Source of the DNA: Turnera subulata
Lineage: Eukaryota > Streptophyta > Magnoliopsida > Malpighiales > Passifloraceae
Direction of reading: 5' to 3'
DNA length: 64,000 nt
Assembly (NCBI GenBank): GCA_028386065.3
Contig: JAKUCV010001546.1
Span: 1-64,000, forward strand
The notes below the pieces were generated by a model that was given only the letters and a program-made list of their open reading frames with translations, was not told where the DNA came from and made no database searches. Shown in pieces: positions 35,467-47,730 of this stretch. Both the position numbers and the translations under genes were made by a program. The first letter of the stretch is position 1. The number at the start of each line of letters is the position of its first letter.

Positions 35467-38400
35467 ATTCTTGCTGTTGCTCCCTCTCTCTCGATATCTC
35501 TGCAGTACTAATCAAACTAAAATATAAACCCAGCTACTATGTATATATTAAGGCTGGTCTATGTTTTTAGTTCTGAGAGGGGTAGGAGATGGAGGGTTTT
35601 TTTTGGGAGGGAAGAGAAAGAAGGGAATGGATGGTAATATAAAGAGAAGGGGGAGAGGAGAGGAGAGGAAGAGGGTGTTGAAAGGAATAAAAGAAACTGG
35701 AGAGACAGAGAGGCAGACAGATAGACTAATTATGCTCATCAACGTGATTACACACACACACACACACACTTGCACATATATACACTTAAAACAGTTATAC
35801 ACTAATACTATGCTCTTGCTAGCTTGCATACACTCATCACTCTATCTAGCTTTTATAATCTTCCTTCGTTTGCTGTATTTATATATTCCACTTTGCTTCT
35901 CTGTTGGATATATTGGGGATGTTTTGTTTTAATTGATAGGGGGTATATAGACATATTTGTAGCTTCTTAATTCATCTTACATTACGGATGTGTTCGTTGC
36001 ATATCAATTTTTGCATCTTGATGGTATTAAAGTTGGAAAATCTCACTAAACTACTACATTAGTACACATATATATCAACACATCCAACAAACCATATCCA
36101 AATCATTATTCATATTATTGGAAAATGTTTAGTTGTTTATAAATTGAAGATTAAGAAGTTATGTGATTCAATTTTACAGAGCATGTAGATCTACGAGGCC
36201 GATGAAACAGCAACATAGGTAAAAAAACAAAAAGAACAGCTAAACGCCGTACCAAATTGAATGAGGAAGGGATCCGACAAATCTAACGAATTTAACGTAC
36301 GCGTCGTGTCCTGCGTACTGTCCTAAGAAAGAAACAGTAGTACTAATTGCCAACTCTGGACTCGATAGAGGCCGGTCGTTTTTTTGAAAGATACAATATA
36401 GGTAACAAATAAATCACATACGTACACCCACAAGTTGCCTTCACGATAAAAAAATAAAATTAATTAATTACCCCCCAATCATGTCACTGCCTGCCTATAT
36501 ATAACCCAAACTCAATCAAACCTGGACTTAATAGCTCTGGGGTTGTAATGGATAATTTATAGTTTCCGCTGGGGTTTTAAGAAGGTTGTTTTTTTTTTAA
36601 TCTTCAATTTCTTAAATATTTTCATTCGCTGGTCAAAGTCTTAACTTTCTGAATAATGCTTTAAGAAGATAGCCCGCCTAGCTGAATTAAGAAATTAAGA
36701 TTTTATCACCTTTAATCAGTACGTAAACTATGCTTAAAAATAATATGACAACTGGAGATAAAATCATAAAGAATATGGAAGAATAGTTCAATCATCATTG
36801 AATTAGTCCATCAAAGATAATGTTCGTCCATGTCTTGACCTTAATTTATAATGCCTATAGTAACCAATTCTTTTTTGGTATTTTTTAGATATGTAGTCAG
36901 ATTAATTTCACCTTCACTTTGTTATGTTGCTTTGGCTCAAATGGGTGAACTCGTTGTAACATTTGAAGTCTTCAAATGCAGGGTTACATTTGCTGATCAA
37001 AGAACATTCGTTGTTAGATAAGATCAGGGTTGATTTTGTGTCTGACAGAACTATATATCAAGGTAATTTCATAGGAAGTGCTGGTAATAATTTAATGTAA
37101 GATGAGAACCAAGGCAAAAACCTTTTGGCATATATATACTAGTAGTTGTCTTCATTTAGTAGGCTATTCTACGATGGAAGCTGAAAATGCACCTTATTTT
37201 AATTGCGTCAACCTCAATCGGGCTCGTTAAGTTATTCACCAAATGATCTTTTACATAAGTTGGCCTCTAGTTCTGATGAGAATAATTAATATCTTTTTGT
37301 AAAATCCTGAAGGAGTTTATTTGATTTCAGTTTCTTAGGCTGGCATGAAGATGTATATATATACTTGTAGTTGCAGAGACATTTGAATTTGATGATTCAT
37401 AATAGGTGTGAAATCTCGTATTTGCTAACAAATGATTGTACATGCAAGCACATGCAAGCTTGTTCGCTAATACCATCTCTTTTATGGATAAGGAAAAGAA
37501 ATTAGAAAAAAGAAAACTTAGCAGTCCAAGAAAATTCTTGAATTGTTAAGCTCAATTCTAGCTGAAACTGGCACCATATTCTAATAATGATTGGTTGATG
37601 CAATATAAGCTGGGGTCATGTGGTCGACTCATGGGGGTCTAAAAAGTTAATTAGCGGGATTAATGTCGATAATATTGGAAGGGGTACGTATGATGTTGAG
37701 AATTCAGCCCCTGTAAATCTATCTGTGGACCATGAAAGGTTATTGGATGCACGTAGAGAATATAACATTTATCTGTTTGTTCAATGAAGTTTGCCTTTCT
37801 GCTACTTCCTGTGTTTCTTTTTTCTTCACCGCGTACGTGATTGATGGATGATTTGAAAAAAATAGCTAGACCATTATAGTGCAAAAGTTTTAGGCGTCAA
37901 TTAAGGAGAATTTGAAGTGGCTAGTTTTAATTTCACACCTCTACTTGTTAATCCTACACACACACCAATAATAATTGAGTGACAAAAAGTATAGAATGTG
38001 ACACTAAGAAAAATATTCTTCCAATTTTCTCCATGCTTACCCTATATATGGTACATGGCAAACAAAAAAGGAACAAAGAAATAAGAAGTGCATATAGCAT
38101 AGAATTGATCCAATTGTCTCTGCTTGGCAAGGTTTGGGTTCATGAAAGCATTAAACCACGTGAGGTTTGCCAGATGTGAGCTCATGAATCTTTCCTTTCT
38201 CCCTTGCTTGTTCTCTGGAATATAACATGGCCAGCTGTGGGTGGAGAGAAAAAGAAAAGAAAAAAAAAAAAGGGTTGTTTTGACCAAGAGAAGAAGAAGA
38301 ACATTGGAACAGTGAGTGGATGACGATCTATTTTGGATACAGATTTAAGGAAGAATGGAGGAGTGCAGGGGTGATGAGTATTCTGGCACAGGATATATTA

Positions 38401-39835
38401 TAATATGATACTGTGACGACCCAACAAGGGGTGCTGGTGGTGTGAGCTGGACCTTCTCCCTGTGAGTTGGCAAAGGACAGACACAGAGACATTTGCCCCT
38501 CCACAGGCATCAACACATTACTACTGGCACATATATGTTGTCAAGATTAAAGAGATTATTAAAAAAAATAAAATAAAGCAAGCTGTGCTGTAACTCATTT
38601 GTACCCAAGTTGAGGAATAACACTTCCTCCCCTGCCTGCCTGCCTTACTCACATGCTATTAAGCTAATTGAATACGCAGTAAGGTTGGTAGAAAAAAGAT
38701 TTGCACTTTGCAGGTTTTGTTTCATTTGGAACAGGATGATGATGTTGTGTAAACATGATTTGTCCTTTGTTTTGTTTAAGACTAAGAGCATTTACTGAAG
38801 TGGGGGTGTGTGGTTTGACATGAAGCGATTACAATTTTGTACAAAGAGAGAGGGTAATTAAGTTGGGGTTGATGGGGGTTCGAGCTGGCTGGCTCGTGCA
38901 GGCAAGAAATGATGGTCACGTCGTGGGAGGAAGGGGAGAGGAGAGATGAATGGGGGATTTAGACACACAAAAAAAAAAAGACATTTCCACGCGGATATGT
39001 TCTGTTCTTGTTCCAATAGTGTTGGTCGACTTGGTCCATATCGAAAGCAAAGCTTAGTAGTGATGAGACTGCAAGAGGGAGAGCCACATTATGATTGCCA
39101 ACTCCTTGTGTTGGTAGTATCAAGTCTGTATCATCACTGATCACGTGCTCCCTACGTGTTGCCCTCTGTGTCACGTGCTGCTATGTGTGCTCTTGAGAGG
39201 CAGTGGTCTTGTTGTAGTTGTAGCCTGTAAGGCAGTACGCTTGTACTATGCACAGGTGAGTCAAATTCCTTAACCAAATGGTAGAATTGTGGAAAATACT
39301 GAGAAATTTGACAAGAATCGAGGGGCATTCTGCTTTACTATGTTAAACGTAAAGCAGCTAAATAAGCAAACGCCTTCGTTTCAAGGAGACAAATACTATC
39401 TGATTGCCCCCAGACACAGTTTCTCTATCCAACTCTCTGTTTTACTGTCAATTTCGATTCGATGATAATTTAGCCTACTATTTAGCATTGCTCGAGTAAT
39501 GATAAGCCATCAGATTAGGGCACGAGTAATGGGCTTGAGCAACATCAAAGCCGAACAACAATGGACGACACTCTTGTAATAGTCAGGAAATTTTATATTA
39601 GACAAATGACCAAATTTACAGCACTTATCTGACTACACTAGTTGTTCTGCTGATGAGGGCAGGCGTCAACAAAATCCGACCACCCCCAACAACCAAAAGA
39701 CACCCAAGCCCCAATAATATTATATTATATCTCCAATCTGATAAACCAATGCAGAAGATGCTACGAATATTGAAAATAAACAGTTTTGCCACCATTAGAA
39801 TTAATTCAGTTGGTAAAAAAAGAAAAACTAGAACC
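35467..39835. other. Gene-free region between RRM gene and NF-YB gene
   Basis: About 4.4 kb. It starts with the GA-rich leader/promoter of the RRM gene (TATATATTA near 35541). A CA dinucleotide microsatellite lies at 35751-35769. The rest is AT-rich with short A/T runs and a cluster of CACGTG-type cores (TCACGTGCTC 39141, TCACGTGCTG 39171), which are G-box-like. No frame above 90 codons shows a known motif. Confidence 0.5.
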
Positions 39836-42800
39836 CTACTCGTTGCCTTGCATGGAAGGAACGATCATATGCTGTCCTTGTCCCTGCAAGAGTGCAAGAA
39901 CCCATCAGAATATGAACCAAGATAGAAAGTCCACTAGAGCCACATTCCATTTCACATGTTGTTCATAGGAACATATACATTACTTTCTGCATTAATGGAA
40001 CACATCAGCATAAAAAAGGATGGAGTTTTGCTGAACAAGCGATATTAGATGAAAGTTTGAGATCAATCTGATTAGTGTGCTCAAATAGTGCAGCATGCAA
40101 GCTAGGTCCTAGACCTAGCTTATAAACCAGAAAGCATTCAGTGACAATCAGGATGAACGAAGAGTTGGTGATGTACCTACTATCTTAGACAATTACACAG
40201 GCCTGTAGTTCAAGTTAATCAAGAGAAAAGCGCTAGTTTGGATACGAAATAGGAAAATTTTCTTGCGCAAAATCTATTTGATTCATTAGGGGGGTACGAC
40301 ACTGAGTGCAGTCCTAATCTTGTTAAATGATAAATCTTCATCTCAGCTCTTATTATTTTGTTCAAGCCCAACCCACTTTGTGATCCAAACTGGCAACAGA
40401 CAGTGCTAAGATTAGCTTAGACTTTTCCATGATAAGCATCAGGCTGCTCGACCAGAAAATATGACCTGTGCAATGTTGTCTCCCACATAAATAAAGTCTT
40501 ACAGGAGCATCATAAGACTATTAGGAAACTAGATAGTCAACAACCAAATAAGGGCACCATGAGCATGAAGGATACAATGAGCACGACAGATAACTACATC
40601 CACCACTACTAACAGAGGCCTAATATGATGCTACAAAAACTGTAGATGGGCACGCTTGACTAAACTAGAGAAAAACCATAGAGATGAAGCCATGTAAGAT
40701 ATACGTGGAATTATAGATTTGTAGACATTCATGAAGTAGGTAGGAGGGTTGATCTAGTTTCCATCTTTTCCTGTTTGGGACCAGCTAGCACCAGCTGAGC
40801 TTTTGTTTTCTTCCCATTAATCTACTAGGGATCTCCTATCCTGGAGAATAATTTGACCAAGATAGAAATGAATCAAAAGGCAACATCAGAATTGTTCATG
40901 CAACATTAACATGCCCCAAAAACCCTTGCATCCATAAGGTAACCACCATTTTTGGTGCATATTTAAGAGTAGAGCTTTCAGCATGCAACAGCTAGGAAAA
41001 CAACGGAAATCTATAGGAAATCAGAGCACAAATGGCTCCTAACCCCAAGTTTATAAAGGAAATTCATCTTTCTACAAGCTTTATAAGATTGAAACAGCCC
41101 CAGGTAGCCTCAATCATTTTGTTTATCTTAACGTAGCATCTAAGTCACTTTTCAAGCTCAGACTTGTTACCAATCTGAAATTGAGTTTTTCGCAGACAAC
41201 TAAAATTTTCCTATTTATTTTTCTATCAGAACTTAATTTAAACAGCTAAAGCGTAACCACATTAAAATAAGTAGATTAGTATGTTCAAATACTATTCTTC
41301 TCTTTTTATCAACAAAATATATGTGGTTTTGATTAATTACAGTCAGAGCACATAAAGGCACCTGAAAATTGTGGAACTCATGAGTCACAATCAGAAGAAA
41401 AGGTTTTCTGGCCCACTAATAGCTCCGAAGGAAATTTAACTTAACTGAAAAATTTTCCAGGGAGCAGACCAGGTCAAATTTTTGTTTCCAATTTGAAAAT
41501 GATTTATTACAATTATTGTTTCCACCCCATGGACGAGAACCAAAAAGACCCACATGAATACCAAGAGTCAAGAAAACTAGTCATAACAAACACAATGACA
41601 TGCAGCTCTTCCTTGTTGAAAAGACATGAATACCAAGAGTCAAGAAAACTAGTCATAACAAACACAATGACATGCAGCTCTTCCTTGTTGAAAAGACATG
41701 AATACCAAGAGTCAAGAAAACTAGTCATAACAAACACAATGACATGCAGCTCTTCCTTGTTGAAAAGACTGTTCAGGTTCCAATCAAATAGTGAACCCTC
41801 ACAATACAATACCATTGAAGCACATTAACCTTAAGCATCACAGCCAACCAAATCCACAATTACTACTCTTATTCATACACATCATGCAGCGGAGAGCTTT
41901 AATCATCTATTTGACTTGAATAAAATAAACATCAAGCAAAAAATCAAAATGAAATAAAATCAATCAAAGCATTCATTTCCCTGAGATGCTAGTTTTTACT
42001 TCTGATTCATTGAAGGACCTCCACAACGTAAGGCTAATCATATTAGCACTGCCTGTCCCTTTTACCATAACCAGCAGGAATAAAAGCCTATACCCTAAAT
42101 CCCAACCTGATCTAAAGGCTAATCCTAGTAAACAATTATGGGATGCCATTCGGACAAGAAACATCAAACACCACATTTTTTCACCAAGCACTCTTCCTCT
42201 CACTTCATGCTATTGCCCACAAAGTTAGATCTCTTATTATCCTTCCACTAATTATGTGGTTGCAAGAGCAGTCTCGTTCTGTTTAATTTAACTTAATGCT
42301 TCACAAAGTACGACTACCACTTTCTCTTCCATGATCTTTCTCACAGGAAGAAGAAAATAAAAAGGAGATAATCATTATATCAGCCAAACTACAGATGCCA
42401 ATGCTCAGTAGCTAATTTCAGTTTCCCTATGCTTATATGAAAATCCAAACGTTTCTATGAACATGTCTCTCTCTACAAGTGTGTTTGAGAAAGAGAGTTA
42501 CCTGAGGATTCATATAGTTCATCGATCCTTGAAGAGCATACTGTTGTAAGAGCAAGAAGAAAACAGTAAAGTAAGCCACCGAAACATATTAACTAACAAC
42601 AGACAAAGGAAAGAACAATTCAAAACACGAGAACTCTGAAGGAAGAAAGGGCACCTGCACGTTTTGACCAGGCACACCACCTATCGAATCCCTTTTAGCA
42701 GGCCCATCCCCACCTCTAGCAGATCCCTTAGTGTCACCCTGACAAAGTTTACGGCCAACTGTTCAATTCGCCGAATGATATTAAACTAGTAAAACCACAA

Positions 42801-43459
42801 AGTATACATGACCAAAAATATGAAATTACCTCCAACTGTGGCGTCGCAGCAATCCAACCAGCACAAAAGCAAAGGAAAAGGAAAAAAAAAGGGTAAGATA
42901 TCAACCAACCAATTTAATAGCAAACTAAAACTGCACCATCGAAGAGAAACAGAAGATGGAACTTGAAAACTCGATGACTAATTACCTCACGGTACCTAGC
43001 TAGGTACACCTTGAGCGGGTCAATATACTCCTCAAACCCCAAAGTTGCCATCGCCCATAACAAATCATCCCCATTGATTGTCTTCCTCTTCTCCTTTTGA
43101 CACTTATCACTCGCCCTATTACAAAACATTTCATTTAATTCCCCAAACAAAAACAAAGAAAAATCACCAATTTCAATTTGATAAGAAAATGAAGAGTAAA
43201 AAAAATAAATTTGAAAATAAAGGCCATACTCGCTGGTAATGAAGCTGATGAACTCGGAGACGCATTCCTGGACGGTGTCTTTGGCTTCCTTGGCGATTTT
43301 GCCGTTGGCGGGCAAGGCCTTCTTCATGATCCTGCTTATGTTAGCGATTGGGAGGAACCTGTCCTGTTCCCTCACCCCGGACTGGGGGCTCTGCTCTCCG
43401 CCGCTCTCGTGGCTGCCACCTCCTCCTCCGCCCGCCGGACTCGCCGGATTCTCCGCCAT
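39836..43459 (-). CDS. NF-YB transcription factor subunit (NF-YB1/8/10 type)
   Basis: Six exons (43230-43459, 42986-43115, 42830-42835, 42655-42738, 42502-42540, 39836-39883) encode 178 residues. Residues 30-124 are the HAP3 histone fold: [38 protein letters not shown], then [40 protein letters not shown]. Exon 3 is just TTGGAG, coding Leu-Glu, which restores the conserved RYRELEGD junction. The C-terminus ends [15 protein letters not shown], as in the NF-YB8/10 branch. NF-YB pairs with NF-YC and then NF-YA or CONSTANS-like proteins to bind CCAAT boxes. The loop DRFLPIAN with Asp and the rest mark it as a non-LEC1 type. Intron 5 is 2.6 kb and holds a 72-bp triple repeat. Confidence 0.96.
41553..41768. 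repeat. Perfect 72-bp x 3 tandem array in NF-YB intron 5
   Basis: Three copies of a 72-bp unit begin CATGAATACCAAGAGTCAAG at 41553, 41625 and 41697, and each ends GTTGAAAAGA. I see no differences between copies. As the unit is 24 codons, frames stay open on both strands through the array; these are artefacts of the repeat, not genes. Confidence 0.95.
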
Positions 43460-44264
43460 TCCTTCCTTCTTCTTCTTCCCTTTTTCCAGTCAACACAAAA
43501 TCCCTAACAAACCACACACAGACAGACACACATGCATAAACCGACACACCGTACACCTCCAATTGAAAAAAACCGAAACGAAACGAAACGAAACCCTAAG
43601 TTTCCAGAATCTAAGGACGGATAAGCAAGAGAATACATATGTAGAGAGAGAAGAGGGGGAGAGAGAGAAATGTTGTTGGCGTTGTACCTGTAAGGAGAGA
43701 GAGAGAGAGAGAGGGAAGGGGGGAGGGAGTGAAGTGGTTTTGTATTTGGCGCGAGTTGGTGTGTGAGAGAGAGAGAGGAGGGAGGGGATTGGTGGAATTG
43801 TTTTATTGAAAGAAGGGGAGGGAGGGAGATCTGACGATGGAGAAGAGAGTGTTTCGGGAGAGAACCAAGAGGAGATTTCTCGGTTGTTTTAGATTTTGAT
43901 TTTGATGTACCCCTTCTTTTTTCCCTTGTTTTTTTGGTGTTTTATCAACGCCGTTGGTTGGTTGCTGCTTGTTCTCTTCTTTCCTCTCTCTCTCTCTCCT
44001 CTCTTCTCTCTTTTCGGGTTGGGCTTTTTGGGCTGTCTTCGGCTACCCGGATTGGGTTAATACGTGGGCCCCTCTCTTTTAGTCCTCCTCCCTGGTAAAG
44101 TAAATCTAGTACCATTTGTGTGAATTCTTTCTTAGTACCAATCTTTATCCAACTCGTTTGACTTTTTTTTAACAGTCAAATTTGGTGAAAACTTGGACTT
44201 TACTTATAACTGACTATGCTGTATAGAAACCCAATTAATACTTGTATTTAGTAGTGCTCTCCAA
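43460..44264 (-). promoter_or_regulatory. NF-YB leader and promoter
   Basis: The leader contains a GA microsatellite at 43694-43713 and CT/GA tracts up to 44010. A donor-like CTTACAG|GTACAAC at 43687 may mark a leader intron. Site II type GGGTTGGGCTTTTTGGGCTG is at 44017-44036 and a TGGGCCC at 44066. Confidence 0.45.
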
Positions 44265-44725
44265 CAAGGTTATCAAAACCGGACCGGTTCGTCCGGTTAA
44301 CCCGGTTCAACCGCCTTTTCAGTAAAGCCCCGGTCCGATTCACTGGAAAAAACCTCCCTGTTACACAACCGTTTTGAACCGGCCGGTTTTTACGGTTTTT
44401 AACGAACCAGCCGGTTTTTTACCAGTTGAACCTCTTTTTTTCATTTAAAAGTTTTAAAAATGGTGAGAGTAAGACTTAAACCCTTGACCTCCTAATAATA
44501 TTTAAAGTCATTAACCAACTAAACTATTACAAATTAATGTTATCTTTACATAAGTTTTAGTATATATTGAGAATGACTTCAATTTTGACCATAAAATAAT
44601 TATAATAAATATATTTTGACTGTTTTCTTAAAAAATTAATATATTTTAATAAAACGGTTGAACCCCGGTTTTCCTTGAACATCCCCTTCGCCGGTTCAAT
44701 GGCCGGTCCGGTTTTCAAAACCTTG
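44265..44725. mobile_element. hAT-type MITE, 461 bp, 8-bp target-site duplication
   Basis: Left end CAAGGTTATCAAAACCGGAC and right end GGTCCGGTTTTCAAAACCTTG are inverted repeats of about 23 bp with two mismatches, rich in CCGG. They are flanked by CTCTCCAA (44257-44264) and CTCTCCAG (44726-44733), an 8-bp duplication with one change. The CAAGG start and 8-bp duplication fit the hAT superfamily. The AT-rich interior has no transposase frame, so it is non-autonomous. Confidence 0.85.
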
Positions 44726-44733
44726 CTCTCCAG

Positions 44734-45283
44734 ACATATCTAACCCCTCCGATTTAATTAATTGAAATTTTCTTTTTAAGAAAACGGATGCTTTGCGATT
44801 AGGGAAATCATTTATTGGGTTTAGAAAAGTCTTATTTAATCATTCTTGTGTTCCAACTACAAAGAAAATAAAATTCATAAAAGTCAAAAAGAAAAGGGAG
44901 ACAACAACAACGAAGTCAGAATAAGTACAATCCAGTTTAGGACCATCCAGGTTAAATAGGTTAGGTCGGCTATGTTCAGTGGTTAGGCAATTCTTCACTC
45001 GACGTGGGCCTGTGGAAAAACTTTCTAGTCACGAGCTCAAAACTAGGCTTTGGTTCCACTTTCCAGTTTCCACCACATGGCAGTCCATTTCATGCTCCTC
45101 AACCACCGCAATTCGGTAGAGGAACCCCCCCCACCCCAGCCCACCATTCCAACTCTTCACAGCAACAGTTGCCATGTAGTGAAGTGATCAATCAAAATTG
45201 CAATCTGTTTCCTCCCCGAGAACAAGCAAGCATAAGATGCATTTTCTCAGGCAGCCATCATCATCAATCTGCCAATAATTAAG
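44734..45283. other. 3' flank of the aminotransferase-like gene, no gene seen
   Basis: A 92-codon plus-strand frame at 45004 includes Pro/His-rich text (FPPHGSPFHAPQPPQFGRGT) but no domain. It has a C homopolymer at 45126-45133 and no supporting homology; I do not call it a gene. Confidence 0.4.
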
Positions 45284-47530
45284 TCATGATGAATACACCT
45301 CCTGGCCAGCCTTCTCCATGATCTCATTCTGGTAAAAAGAGGCATCATGGTCATTAACTTGTACCCTTTTAAATGAACAAGATGTACTGCATAATAACAG
45401 CAAAGAAGTTTGAAATGGATGCATTCAATTTACCTGGATTAGCGAAGTCACCATCCCGGGACCATCCTGGTAAAAAGCAAGATAGTGTTATGTAATCATG
45501 AGAAGAAAAGAGGGTATTTTTTTTGGTGTCTCAAAGCCCACACTTGCAATCAGATGTTTGCTTACCGCAAACTGCTTCCCGTCCCATTTGATATCCCTTG
45601 GAGATTTTATTTTCAATGATTCCCATGCACTTGGGACTTGAATTTTCTCCACATGTTGCACAATCCTCAAACTGCCTGCAAAATAACTCTTTAAGACTGT
45701 ACACTCAGGAAAAAAACAACCGTGACACTAGAACAAAAGGCAGAACTCAACCCATAATCAAGTTAGCAAATAATGCGTCCTAGAAGAGATTTCTTTGTAC
45801 ATTTACACCACTGAACTAGAAAGGAGGTGCTAGTGCACTAACTGGTTGTTTGCAATCATCTATCAGAAACTTAACTCGTCTCTCCTTTAATTCATCCGAA
45901 TCCGTCTATGATTCTCAAACAAACCCGTGCAGCATCAGCTTTGCATCAAATATCAGTAGCGAACTTGTTGTCTTGACCCCTCAAGGTCCATAAACTCTAA
46001 ATGCTAACAGCGAAACAATACGCAAGACCACATGCATTCTGGATAGAAAAAATGCTTACTTGTAATAAATGCCTCTTGCCAATATTTGCACTCTGACCAT
46101 GATGGAGCAACTTCTCGCAATGGGATCCCCTTACTTTTGCATACTCTGAACCAAAGAAAAGTTGAGACAAAGCAAACACGGAGAGAGTGAGAAAGAATAG
46201 CTGTTTAGGTGATTACGGCATTCTTTACAAAGCTAACAGAATCGATCTGCAGATGGTTGAACAGAACAAAAAAAGCAAGCAAAGAATTGCCCAAGTGCCC
46301 AGTTGCCAGACTTTATAAAGGCATGTTATTTCACATTGATAACTACATTAGTGGGTAATGGTCCACAATTTCCAATCTACAAAAGGAACCAGCTGCAAAA
46401 GCTACAAGATAATGTACATCTCCTCAGTGGAAAAGAAATGAAGGCAAAAGACCAGAAAGATTAAAAAACTAACTCAATGACCAGTTGGCGTATAACTCCT
46501 GGAAGCACTCCATCGCTAACAGGAGCAGTCTGCAGTTCAAAAGGATATGCATCTTCATACCCATTATTCTTCTCCTGAAATCACCAGGGGAATCATACTC
46601 AACAACATTCCTATATAGACTAACCCTGATGCACAATAATCAGAAAAAGAAAAAGAGAGTTGAAAATAAAAATGGAGCATTACATTTCTTATGAGTTATG
46701 AACAATTATTCATTCCAAGAACAAAATGAGAGAAAACTGAACCTAATCACTCACCCGGCTACAAACAACGAAGAAGTTAGTCACGGAACCTTCAAGTAGA
46801 CGATCACCATCATTTGACAGCAACATCTCCGTCACTAAAGGCGGCCTTAACTTCTCCAAAGGCTTCCTCATCCATGCCTGAAAACGAAGAACAACGAAAG
46901 ATGACAAAAATACAAAAACAAAACATCATCGTCCCAAACAAACGACAACGAACATCAAAACTCAAAACAAACTTGTTAAGCCCCTACCCAATCCGAATAC
47001 TTCGCCTGAGCCACATCCCTCCCTGGCCCCACCACCGCCACGCTCGCTCCCTTCCCTTTCGCACCAAACACGGGAGGCGCGTAGCTATCAACATGCACCC
47101 GCACATCAAGCGCGTCCACCACACTTCCTTCCCCCCACCTCCCCCCGTCTCCGCTCACAAGCGCCGTGATCGCCAGTTCCTCCCCGCCATCCCTCCTCTC
47201 TCTCAACGCAAGGGACAGCACTTCGTTCACCGACTCGTTAACGACACTTCCCACACCGGAGTAGTAATAATCCCAATCCCAATCCCCCGGTGAGCGGCGG
47301 CGCGTGGGGGTGGAGAAGAAGAGCTGCGGGCTGGAAGTGGAGAGGATCTTAACGGAATCCGCGAGGCGCTTCAGGTGTCTCTCCCAGAACAGGATGTGTT
47401 GTCCGTTGCAGTGGGTGCGCGTGGTCGTGTACGCGCCTGAATGGGATTGGAGGAAGTTGGCGACTGGAGGGATGTCTGGGGAATGGTAAACGGTGCCGTT
47501 CGCGAAGAGGAATCTGCTGGAACTACCCAT
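45284..47530 (-). CDS. Class IV PLP aminotransferase-like protein (D-amino acid aminotransferase fold)
   Basis: Seven exons (46988-47530, 46755-46877, 46474-46574, 46060-46145, 45566-45675, 45434-45466, 45284-45328) encode 346 residues. It opens MGSSSRFLFANGTVYHS with PPVANFLQSHSGAYTTTRTH and FWERHLKRLADS, then AKYSDW, RKPLEKLRPP, LLEGSVTNFFVVC, ELQTAPVSDGVLPGVIRQLV and VPSAWESLK. The EG-S-x-TNxFVV and GVLPGVIR motifs are those of fold-type IV PLP enzymes (branched-chain and D-amino acid aminotransferases, aminodeoxychorismate lyase). Lys177 in AKYSDW is the probable PLP-binding lysine, by position. It matches the less-studied plant group typified by Arabidopsis At3g54970 rather than the BCATs. 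Substrate is unknown. No clear targeting peptide. Confidence 0.92.
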
Positions 47531-47730
47531 TTTTTTTAGCGCCGTTTTTTGGATGGGGTTCCTCTAATATGATATATCTACTAACTTTCGTCTATTTTGG
47601 ACCGGATTTTTTAGTAAAGTTTCTGTAATTAATCTGTTTAGTGGATATCTATTCTTCCTAGGCCTGAAGTAGTGGGCCTTAGGGGGCCCACACAGAGGCC
47701 CAGATAATTTGGGCGGGATTTTTTTCTTAA
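47531..47730 (-). promoter_or_regulatory. Promoter of aminotransferase-like gene with site II cluster
   Basis: Within 80 bases (47655-47735) there are several GGGCC/GGCCC motifs: AGTGGGCCTT, GGGGGCCCAC, AGGCCCAGA and TTGGGCGGG. Such dense TCP-type site II elements mark housekeeping promoters in plants. Confidence 0.55.

Noticed and set aside
41493..41828. Open frames on both strands through the 72-bp array, or a CRISPR-like array
   Set aside because: The unit length is a multiple of three, so frames stay open by arithmetic. Units are contiguous without spacers in a plant intron, so not CRISPR.
43211..43766. Plus-strand frames over the NF-YB first exon
   Set aside because: Antisense to the conserved histone-fold exon; no homology of their own.
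46814..47293. 159-codon plus-strand frame
   Set aside because: Antisense to exons 1 and 2 of the aminotransferase-like gene; no motif.
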